NCBI RefSeq assembly: GCF_946479715.1
Contig: NZ_CAMLHF010000031.1
Location: 1 to 36,248, forward strand
Source: an uncultured Pedobacter sp.
GTDB lineage: Bacteria > Bacteroidota > Bacteroidia > Sphingobacteriales > Sphingobacteriaceae
DNA length: 36,248 nucleotides
Reading direction: 5' to 3'
This document shows positions 28,001 through 34,963 of this stretch, one piece after another (the stretch's first letter is position 1; every line of letters starts with the position of its first letter). Both the position numbers and the translations under genes were made by a program. The notes under the pieces are model-generated. The model had not been told where the DNA came from. It did not search any database and was given only the letters and a program-made list of their open reading frames with translations.

Positions 28001-28262
28001 CATTAGTGGAGGTGCTTATAAAAACAATTTCTGGCTGAATAATTCTTCATTCCTGCGTCTTAAGAACGTAGAGCTTGCTTACAACCTGAAAGGAGATTTT
28101 CTATCAAAGATCAAGGTTTCCGGAGTAAGGATATTTGCAAGTGCTTTTAACTTATTCACGATCACTAAAGTAAAAGATTATGATCCTGAAGGCAGCAGTG
28201 AAAGCGGACAGTTTTATCCGCAACAAAGGATCATCAATTTAGGTGCAAACGTTAAATTTTAA
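25077..28262 (+). CDS. SusC/RagA-type TonB-dependent transporter of the GH35 locus
   Basis: 1061 aa. An N-terminal signal region (about 16-38) precedes a carboxypeptidase-regulatory-like domain (about 53-125; [20 protein letters not shown]). The plug has [19 protein letters not shown], then [11 protein letters not shown] and [27 protein letters not shown]. The barrel ends with INLGANVKF, the expected final aromatic residue. It imports oligosaccharides with the SusD encoded 11 nt downstream. Its sequence differs strongly from the SusC at 13117, so the two loci are not a recent duplication. Control is probably by the HTCS just upstream. Confidence 0.95.
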   Translation: [1061 protein letters not shown]

Positions 28263-28273
28263 ATCTTGTAAAA

Positions 28274-29977
28274 ATGAAGTACAAATATAGCATACCAGTT
28301 TTTATTTTATTAAGCGGTGTACTGGCACTGAGTTCATGTAAAAAGGATTTTCTGGATGTTACAGCAACAGACCGGATCCCAACGAATACGTTGGAAACAG
28401 ATACTGCCGTATTTGAGGCTTTTGTAACCAATAGTTACATCGGAACAAGGCTGCAGGATAAAGAAGCAGATGGAACCAATCCAGGATTTGGACGTGGTTT
28501 CGAATATAGCATGTGGAGCTCATTGACGGATGAGTCCATCTACAATAATGATGATAATACGTGGCTGGTACAACGAGGACAATTGGCCCCGGAAAACCTT
28601 GGAGCACTTGGTGTATTGTGGGGCAGAAGCTACCGCGGCATTCGCGAGTGTAATTATGCCCTTAAGGTTCTAACTACCATACAAATGAGTGCAGCCCGTA
28701 AAACAAGGCTAGAAGGCGAGTTAAAGTTCATAAGGGCCTTCCGTTATCAGGATCTGATCCGTAACTACGGAAAGGTAGTGCTTATGGGAGATCAGGTACT
28801 TGGTTTAACAGATAACCTTCAGGATCCTGCGCTATTTAAACGCTCAACCATTAAAGAGGGTATTGATTATGTAGCAGCACAGCTGGATGATGCTGCCGCT
28901 AAATTGCCATTGAACAATGACAATAATTGGCTATTGGGCAGGGCTACCAAAGGTGCGGCATTGGCACTAAAATCCAGGTTATTACTATACGCTGCCAGTC
29001 CTTTATATGAAGCAGCGGGTACCTGGCAAGCTGCCGTAACTGCGGCACAGCAGGTGATTAGCCTGAACAAGTATGGAATTTATCAGGGAGGTTATGGTAA
29101 TATGTTCCTGATAAACGAAAGTAATGAAGCCATATTTGAACGTGTGTATACCAAGAACGCGAATCACACTCACCTGGAAATTGCAAACGGACCAAATGGT
29201 TATGGTGGCTGGGCCGGAAATACGCCTACACAGAACCTGGTAGATGTTTATGACCTAACCAATGGCCTTCCGGCAAACACCAGTAACCCACTGTATAATC
29301 CGGCTAAACCTTATGAAAATCGTGATCCGCGTTTTAAAGCAACCATTTTGTATAATGGTGCAGCTTATCGCGAACGTAATATAGAAACGTTTATTCCTGG
29401 TGGAAAAGATAGCAGAGACGGAAATGACAACTGGAATACTACAAAAACCGGTTATTATCTTAAAAAATTCATGAATGATGCTTATCCTTTGCAAAATCCA
29501 TGGGGTAATGCCGGCTTCCAGCCCTGGATTTATATCAGGTATGCTGAAGTTCTGCTCAATTTTGCAGAAGCAGCAAATGAAGCCTATGGTCCTGATGCGG
29601 TACCTGCCGGATCAAGTTTCTCAGCCCGCCAGGCCATCAATATGATCAGGTCAAGGGCCAGCGTAAATATGCCGGATCTTGCAGCTGGAATGGCACAGAC
29701 TGATATGCGCACTGCCATCAGACACGAACGCCAGATAGAGCTTGCGTTTGAAGAACATCGTTTCTATGATGTTAGAAGATGGAAAATAGCAGATGTAACT
29801 GAAAATCTTCCCTCAAGGGGCGTGGTCATCACCAAAAACAATGATGGAACTTTCACTTTTACCTCTAAGATAGCACTTGATGGACGTAAATTCGAGACCA
29901 AACATTATTGGTTACCAATTCCAAGAACTGAAATTCTTGCCTCAGGAAACCAATTACAGCAAAATCCGAACTACTAA
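28274..29977 (+). CDS. SusD/RagB-type glycan-binding lipoprotein of the GH35 locus
   Basis: 567 aa. The lipoprotein signal ends LALSSC with lipidated C22, followed by KKDFLDVTATDRIPTNTL, a typical SusD start. The family shows in ELKFIRAFRYQDLIRNYGKVVLM and in the C-terminal RHERQIELAFEEHRFYDVRRWKIA. It is anchored to the cell surface and covers the SusC barrel encoded just upstream. Its aromatic-rich surface stretches fit binding of a glycan. A terminator-like hairpin lies between this gene and the GH35 gene, so expression may drop after susD. Confidence 0.95.
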   Translation: MKYKYSIPVFILLSGVLALSSCKKDFLDVTATDRIPTNTLETDTAVFEAFVTNSYIGTRLQDKEADGTNPGFGRGFEYSMWSSLTDESIYNNDDNTWLVQRGQLAPENLGALGVLWGRSYRGIRECNYALKVLTTIQMSAARKTRLEGELKFIRAFRYQDLIRNYGKVVLMGDQVLGLTDNLQDPALFKRSTIKEGIDYVAAQLDDAAAKLPLNNDNNWLLGRATKGAALALKSRLLLYAASPLYEAAGTWQAAVTAAQQVISLNKYGIYQGGYGNMFLINESNEAIFERVYTKNANHTHLEIANGPNGYGGWAGNTPTQNLVDVYDLTNGLPANTSNPLYNPAKPYENRDPRFKATILYNGAAYRERNIETFIPGGKDSRDGNDNWNTTKTGYYLKKFMNDAYPLQNPWGNAGFQPWIYIRYAEVLLNFAEAANEAYGPDAVPAGSSFSARQAINMIRSRASVNMPDLAAGMAQTDMRTAIRHERQIELAFEEHRFYDVRRWKIADVTENLPSRGVVITKNNDGTFTFTSKIALDGRKFETKHYWLPIPRTEILASGNQLQQNPNY

Positions 29978-29989
29978 TAGAATTTATAG

Positions 29990-30024
29990 AATGCCGGGAA
30001 ACAAAACGTTTTTCCGGCATTTTG
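29990..30024 (+). terminator. Intrinsic terminator-like hairpin after susD
   Basis: GCCGGGAAA at 29993-30001 pairs with TTTTCCGGC at 30010-30018 (one G-T pair) and is extended by AT pairs at the base. It is followed by TTTT. It lies 13 nt after the susD stop and 30 nt before the GH35 start, so it probably ends or attenuates part of the transcription ahead of the hydrolase gene. Confidence 0.7.
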
Positions 30025-30053
30025 TAAATTTTCCAATTTATAAAACATCCTAA

Positions 30054-31886
30054 ATGAAAATATTCAATTTAATTTGCTTGTCAGCAGTATTGTTGCTACT
30101 GTGCGGATGCAGTAAAAATAATGCAGAACATACTTTTGAACTTGGGGATAATGATTTTCTGCTCGACGGAAAACCTTTCCAGATTGTATCCGGTGAAATA
30201 CATTATCCACGCGTACCAAGAGAGGCATGGAGAGACCGGATGAAAATGGCAAAGGCTATGGGGCTCAATACTATTGGAACATATGTATTCTGGAATGCCC
30301 ATGAACCCGAAAAGGATGTGTTTGATTTCTCTGGTAACAATGATATTGCTGAATTTGTAAAGATAGCACAACAAGAAGGGCTATGGGTAATATTACGACC
30401 TAGTCCTTATGTCTGTGCAGAATGGGAGTTTGGAGGTTATCCATATTGGCTTCAAAATGAACAAGGTCTGAAAGTAAGAAGCCGGGAAAAACAATACCTG
30501 GAAGAGTACCGGAAATACATTCACGAAGTGGGTAAACAACTTGCGCCGTTGCAGGTCAATCATGGAGGGAATGTGCTCATGGTGCAGATTGAAAATGAAT
30601 ATGGTTCTTATGGCTCTGATAAGGAATATTTACGTATTAACCGCGAGATGTTTATTGATGCGGGGTTCGATGGATTACTATATACATGTGATCCTCAAAA
30701 AGATATCAAAAAAGGATTCCTTCCCGGAACACTTCCTGCAATTAATGGGCAAGACAATCCAGAAATCGTAAAAAAAGAAATCCGGGAATTAAATGGTGGC
30801 AAAGGCCCTTTTTTTATAGCCGAATGGTATCCGGCGTGGTTTGATTGGTGGGGTACGCCACATCATAAAGTTCCGGCTGAACAGTATACCGGAAAACTTG
30901 ATTCTGTGCTTGCGGCTGGTATTTCCATCAATATGTACATGTTCCACGGTGGTAGTACCCGTGCTTTCATGAACGGGGCTAATTACCGTGATACTATACC
31001 CTACGAACCTCAGATCAGCAGTTATGATTACGATGCGCCACTTGATGAAGCAGGTAACCCAACTGAAAAGTTTATGAAATTCAGGGCGGTTATCGAAAAG
31101 CATTTACCTGCTGGCGCCAAGTTGCCGGCTGTTCCTGCTCCAAAGCCAGCAGCGGCTCTTGATGCTATTCCTTTTTCGTCCGGAGTTAGTATTTACGATT
31201 ACCTTGAAAAATCAAAGCATAGCATTCAGCCACTGACTTTCGAAGACCTGAACCAGGCTTACGGATATGTGCTTTACCGCACAACTATTAATGGAGGAAA
31301 GCAGGGTATGCTAAAAATAGATGGATTGAAGGATTTCGGTTTGGTCTATGTTAACGGTAAACGACAGGGTATTTTGGATAGGAGACTAAATCAGGATAGC
31401 CTTATGATAAATCTGCCATCGGGTAAGGTCACCCTTGATATTTTAGTAGAAAATATGGGAAGGATTAATTTCGGACCATTTTTACTTCAAAACAAAAAAG
31501 GGATTACCGGCAAAGTCACCTTAGCTGGTGCGATCTTAGAATCCTGGGATATGTTTTCATTACCTTTTGATAAACAACCACTTAAAAAAGAGGTTAGCAA
31601 TGCAATTAAGCCGGATGCACCAATGTTAAAGTATGCAGAATTTGAATTGAAAAACGTACAGGATACCTATCTGGATATGCGGAAATGGGGTAAGGGCGTG
31701 GTTTGGGTAAATGGTCATAATCTTGGAAAGTACTGGAGTGTTGGCCCTCAGCAAACAATTTACCTGCCTGCTGAATGGTTGAAAAAAGGTAAAAACCAGG
31801 TAGTTGTACTTGATTTGCTTAAGACTGATCAGCAGTTTCTTACCAGTCTTAATAAGCCAATTCTGGATCAGGTTATTACCAGGTAA
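30054..31886 (+). CDS. GH35 beta-galactosidase, lipoprotein
   Basis: 610 aa, standard for bacterial GH35 enzymes. A lipoprotein signal with LCGC places lipidated C19 at the mature N-terminus, so it is probably attached to a membrane facing periplasm or surface. The TIM barrel begins with FQIVSGEIHYPRVPREAWRDR. The acid/base is E182 in QIENEYGSYG and the nucleophile E257 in FFIAEWYPAW, both present. C-terminal beta-domains (about 350-600) include VWVNGHNLGKYW, typical of the family. It removes terminal beta-galactose from oligosaccharides. As the only glycoside hydrolase in this locus, it suggests a galactose-capped target such as galactan, arabinogalactan or xyloglucan side chains; the exact glycan cannot be told. 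Confidence 0.95.
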   Translation: MKIFNLICLSAVLLLLCGCSKNNAEHTFELGDNDFLLDGKPFQIVSGEIHYPRVPREAWRDRMKMAKAMGLNTIGTYVFWNAHEPEKDVFDFSGNNDIAEFVKIAQQEGLWVILRPSPYVCAEWEFGGYPYWLQNEQGLKVRSREKQYLEEYRKYIHEVGKQLAPLQVNHGGNVLMVQIENEYGSYGSDKEYLRINREMFIDAGFDGLLYTCDPQKDIKKGFLPGTLPAINGQDNPEIVKKEIRELNGGKGPFFIAEWYPAWFDWWGTPHHKVPAEQYTGKLDSVLAAGISINMYMFHGGSTRAFMNGANYRDTIPYEPQISSYDYDAPLDEAGNPTEKFMKFRAVIEKHLPAGAKLPAVPAPKPAAALDAIPFSSGVSIYDYLEKSKHSIQPLTFEDLNQAYGYVLYRTTINGGKQGMLKIDGLKDFGLVYVNGKRQGILDRRLNQDSLMINLPSGKVTLDILVENMGRINFGPFLLQNKKGITGKVTLAGAILESWDMFSLPFDKQPLKKEVSNAIKPDAPMLKYAEFELKNVQDTYLDMRKWGKGVVWVNGHNLGKYWSVGPQQTIYLPAEWLKKGKNQVVVLDLLKTDQQFLTSLNKPILDQVITR

Positions 31887-31961
31887 TAATCAATTAAATC
31901 AAATTTAACTATTCTATCGTTCAATAGAATAGTTAAATTTGATTGACCACTAATTGATTAT
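31886..31961. repeat. Nested perfect inverted repeats filling the gap before a lipoprotein gene
   Basis: Outer arms are ATAATCAATTA at 31886-31896 and TAATTGATTAT at 31951-31961, 11 bp and perfect. Inside them is a second perfect repeat with 21-bp arms at 31897-31917 and 31924-31944 and a 6-nt loop CGTTCA. The inner left arm directly abuts the outer left arm. The right outer arm ends on the base before the ATG at 31962, and the left outer arm begins at the last base of the GH35 stop codon. The stem is very AT-rich and is not followed by a U-tract. The RNA would fold into one long hairpin that could hide the start of the lipoprotein gene. Confidence 0.85.
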
Positions 31962-32342
31962 ATGCTTTCAATCTTCAAAATCTCCTCCATTGTTTATTCT
32001 TTTTGCATGGCAACGATGCTTATTCCATCTGCTTGTACGAAACAGAATAATCCAGATCATAACAAAAAGATCAAAGATGCCCCAACGAGCGAACTTGGAA
32101 CTGTTTTTCCAGAAATCAGGGAAATCAAAAATGATACAGCAAAACTGGCCCTTTATCCCTATGCCACTTTTTTTATTATCGATCTTGGACTTAAGGGAAG
32201 TGAACAAAAACTGAAAATGATCCGCCAGGCTAATAAATCTGATGTTCCGGTAAAAGTGAAAGTATTTCAGGACAATAGAAGTGAGGTAGCGGAAATCTAT
32301 CCTGCAACTAAGCAAGATATTGATAAATACAAAAAACATTAA
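31962..32342 (+). CDS. Small unrecognised lipoprotein
   Basis: 126 aa. A hydrophobic N-terminus ends in the lipobox IPSAC with lipidated C25, so the protein is membrane-anchored outside the cytoplasm. The mature part (about 100 aa) has the pattern YATFFIIDLGLKGSEQKLKMI and PVKVKVFQDNRSEVAEIYPAT, suggesting a small alpha/beta fold, and ends in a polar tail. I do not recognise the family. The ATG at 31962 is preferred over the shifted frame starting at 31954 because it has a proper lipobox. It lies next to a long palindrome (31886-31961), and the AraC-type gene starts 13 nt after its stop. Confidence 0.7.
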   Translation: MLSIFKISSIVYSFCMATMLIPSACTKQNNPDHNKKIKDAPTSELGTVFPEIREIKNDTAKLALYPYATFFIIDLGLKGSEQKLKMIRQANKSDVPVKVKVFQDNRSEVAEIYPATKQDIDKYKKH

Positions 32343-32355
32343 AAAAGGACTTCTC

Positions 32356-33282
32356 ATGAACCAGAAGGAATCAGTATCAAAAAACCTGGCTGATCTGTAC
32401 GAGATGATGGGCTTGCCTGTAGATCTGGTAAGTGCAGAGTCGGGGTTTACTATACATTCCTTAAGAGAAACATTTAAGAATCTTCCTTTTAAATCCATTG
32501 CTTACCGGCCAGATTATTTCAGCTTTGTTTTCGTTAAAAATGCATTTGGAAAGTATATCATAGATGAGATGACATTTGATATTACCCCAGGCACAATCTA
32601 TTTCACTAATCCTGGAAATTACAGGAGTTTTGAATGGTCTGAAATTACAGAGGCCTATCTGATCACATTTAATGAATCTTACCTGAAAGAACATGTTCAT
32701 CATGATGTTTATCAGGACTTTTCTTTTTTGCTTACAGAAACAGTTCAGCCAAGGTTGATGCCACCTGAACAGTTTGATGAAATAGAAAAGCTTTATCACC
32801 AGATTCACAAAGAGCATCTGGGCAATTCAATCTATAAGAATAGAATCATTGGGAGCTTATTTGTGGTTCTGCTATTAAAAATAAAAGAATACTTCTGGCA
32901 AAATTATAATCCTATATATGAGGGAAATAGGAGCTCCTTCATTGTTAAAGTGTTTAAAAAGAATCTTGAAGATCACTACAGGGCTATCGTTTTTGGTCGG
33001 GAAAATATCTTATACAGGGTTCAGGACTATGCAGATTTACAGCATTTACATCCGAATTACCTAAGTAGTGTAATCAGAACAAAAACAGGTAAGCCTGTTA
33101 GCATGTGGATTGCAGAGAAAACAGTTGCGAAGGCAAAGTCCCTATTGCATAACTCAGAAGCTTCAATTAAGGAAATTTCTTTTACACTAGGGTTTTCAGA
33201 GGCAACCCATTTTAGCAATTACTTTAAGAAATATACAGCGCTTACTCCGGTAGCTTACAGAAAGCTGCAAAGCCAATCTTAG
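32356..33282 (+). CDS. AraC-family transcriptional regulator
   Basis: 308 aa from the ATG at 32356. An in-frame ATG at 32320 exists but would overlap the previous gene, and AAAAAAGGA lies just before the chosen start. The N-terminal part (about 20-160) looks like a cupin-type effector-binding domain (FTNPGNYRSFEWSE, AYLITFNESYL). The C-terminal part (about 205-303) is the double helix-turn-helix with DYADLQHLHPNYLSSVIRTK and IKEISFTLGFSEATHFSNYFKK. It is a cytoplasmic DNA-binding protein. The tandem dehydrogenase genes start 87 nt downstream on the same strand; they are likely targets by position only. Confidence 0.92.
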   Translation: MNQKESVSKNLADLYEMMGLPVDLVSAESGFTIHSLRETFKNLPFKSIAYRPDYFSFVFVKNAFGKYIIDEMTFDITPGTIYFTNPGNYRSFEWSEITEAYLITFNESYLKEHVHHDVYQDFSFLLTETVQPRLMPPEQFDEIEKLYHQIHKEHLGNSIYKNRIIGSLFVVLLLKIKEYFWQNYNPIYEGNRSSFIVKVFKKNLEDHYRAIVFGRENILYRVQDYADLQHLHPNYLSSVIRTKTGKPVSMWIAEKTVAKAKSLLHNSEASIKEISFTLGFSEATHFSNYFKKYTALTPVAYRKLQSQS

Positions 33283-33369
33283 ATTTTTATCCTTAATCCT
33301 TTAATATCTGTCCTTTTCACAGGTGTTCTTTATCTGACCTTTGAGTTATCAAAATAAGATAAAGAAAAT

Positions 33370-34110
33370 ATGAAAACTCTAAAAGAAAAAGTAATTCTGG
33401 TTACTGGTGCCTCAAGAGGCATAGGAGCAAGTATCGCTCATAAATTAGCATCAGCGGGTGCAAAAGTAATTGTAAACTATGCAGGTGGTAAAGCTGCTGC
33501 AGAACAAACCATAAGTGACATTATAAAACAAGGTGGTGATGCTATTGCCATTCAGGCAGACGTAAGTAATACGGCTGCTGTTAAAACTATGTTTGATATT
33601 GCCATTAATCATTATGGTCGGATTGATGTTTTGGTGAATAACGCAGGTATCATGATCAATAAATTACTTAAAGATACTACTGACGAAGATTTTGCGCTTC
33701 AATTTGACATCAACGTTAAAGGAACTTTCAATACAATGCGTGAAGCAGCTACCCGATTATCTGACAACGGAAGCATCATCAATTTTTCTACTTCTGTGAA
33801 CCGTATTATGTTGCCTACTTATAGTACTTATGTGGCTACAAAAGCAGCCGTAGAACAATTAACCCGCGTATTTTCTAAAGAAGTTGGTGGCAGAGGTATC
33901 AATGTGAACTCGATTTCGCCTGGACCAACCAATACTGAATTATTTACTAAAGGTAAACCTCAGGAAGTTATAGATCGTTTGGCATCTCTTTCTGCTTTTA
34001 ACCGAATTGGTGAGCCTGACGACATTGCTCAGGTCGTGGCATTCCTTGCAGGAGATGAGGCAAAATGGATCACCGCGCAAAACATCGGTGTTAATGGAGG
34101 TATGGCTTAA
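33370..34110 (+). CDS. Short-chain dehydrogenase/reductase (SDR) 1
   Basis: 246 aa, classical SDR length. The cofactor motif TGASRGIG is at residues 12-19 and NNAG at 90-93. The active site is YVATK (Y154, K158), with the serine/threonine cluster STS at 140-142 upstream. It is a cytoplasmic NAD(P)H-dependent oxidoreductase resembling 3-oxoacyl-ACP reductase-like SDRs of unknown substrate. It forms a two-gene unit with the next SDR, 16 nt downstream. Confidence 0.9.
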   Translation: MKTLKEKVILVTGASRGIGASIAHKLASAGAKVIVNYAGGKAAAEQTISDIIKQGGDAIAIQADVSNTAAVKTMFDIAINHYGRIDVLVNNAGIMINKLLKDTTDEDFALQFDINVKGTFNTMREAATRLSDNGSIINFSTSVNRIMLPTYSTYVATKAAVEQLTRVFSKEVGGRGINVNSISPGPTNTELFTKGKPQEVIDRLASLSAFNRIGEPDDIAQVVAFLAGDEAKWITAQNIGVNGGMA

Positions 34111-34126
34111 TTTAATCAAAAATATC

Positions 34127-34879
34127 ATGAACAGTTTAAAAAATAAAGTGGCATTAATCACAGGATCAGCAAGAGGTTTAGGTAAAGCTATTGCTGAACG
34201 TTACGCAGCCTTAGGCGCAGACGTGGTAATCAATTATTCAAGAGATAAAGCATCGGCTGATGAAGTACTTAGTAATATTAAGGCAATGGGGGTAAGGGTA
34301 ATTGCGGTGCAGGCAGATGTAAGCAAAGTTGCTGATCTGGAGCGCCTGTTTGATACTGCAAAAAAGGAATTTGGGAAAATTGATATCGTAGTAGCCAACG
34401 CCGGAATCGAACTGGTAGAAACACCGGTGGTAGATTTTACTGAGGAGCAGTTTGACAGGTTATTTGCCATCAACACTAAAGGAGCATATTTTACAATGCA
34501 ACAGGCAGCAAGAAATGTAGAAGACAAAGGACGTATCATTTACATAGCTTCCAGTACTACTGCCTTTCCGGTTCAGGGTATGGCTGTATATGGCGGGAGT
34601 AAAACTACACCAAGGTATATGGTTGATATTTTATCTAAAGAGATTGGCCATAGAGGTGTAACTGTAAATACAATCATTCCCTTTGCGGTAGATCATTCGG
34701 GCATTTTTGCCGAGCCAGATAGCTATCCTGAATTAAGGAAGCAATTACTGGACAGCTGCCCAATGGGAAGACTTGCCGAGGTGGAAGATGTGGCTAATGC
34801 AGCCGAATTCTTCGCCAGCGACCTTTCGTCATTTGTTAATGGCCAGCATTTGTTGGTAAACGGCGGAGCTACCAACTAA
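34127..34879 (+). CDS. Short-chain dehydrogenase/reductase (SDR) 2
   Basis: 250 aa from the ATG at 34127. A longer open frame begins at 34007 inside the previous gene, but its first 40 codons do not resemble an SDR. The cofactor motif is TGSARGLG (12-19), with ANAG at 90-93 instead of the usual NNAG. The active site shows S142 in ASST and YGGSK (Y155, K159). It is related to the preceding SDR, probably an old duplication. The substrate is unknown. A strong bidirectional terminator follows. Confidence 0.9.
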   Translation: MNSLKNKVALITGSARGLGKAIAERYAALGADVVINYSRDKASADEVLSNIKAMGVRVIAVQADVSKVADLERLFDTAKKEFGKIDIVVANAGIELVETPVVDFTEEQFDRLFAINTKGAYFTMQQAARNVEDKGRIIYIASSTTAFPVQGMAVYGGSKTTPRYMVDILSKEIGHRGVTVNTIIPFAVDHSGIFAEPDSYPELRKQLLDSCPMGRLAEVEDVANAAEFFASDLSSFVNGQHLLVNGGATN

Positions 34880-34895
34880 TGAAATCATTTAAAGT

Positions 34896-34928
34896 ATAAA
34901 ACCGGGTCATTTTCAGACCCGGTTTTAT
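34896..34928. terminator. Bidirectional terminator between SDR2 and convergent susD
   Basis: AAAACCGGGTC at 34898-34908 pairs perfectly with GACCCGGTTTT at 34916-34926 around the loop ATTTTCA, with two further AT pairs at the base. T runs follow the stem on the plus strand, and the A run supplies them on the minus strand. It sits between two convergent genes, exactly where a two-way terminator is expected. Confidence 0.88.
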
Positions 34929-34963
34929 TATAGATACTGTTTTTGTTTATTAGTCAAAAACTA

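Noticed and set aside
31954..32214. An 86-codon open frame overlapping the small lipoprotein gene
   Set aside because: It is shifted relative to the 31962 frame, lacks a lipobox and has the composition of an out-of-frame reading; the 31962 frame has a proper lipoprotein signal.
34007..34126. An N-terminal extension of the second SDR
   Set aside because: These 40 codons overlap the first SDR in another frame and do not look like SDR sequence; the ATG at 34127 gives the standard SDR start.
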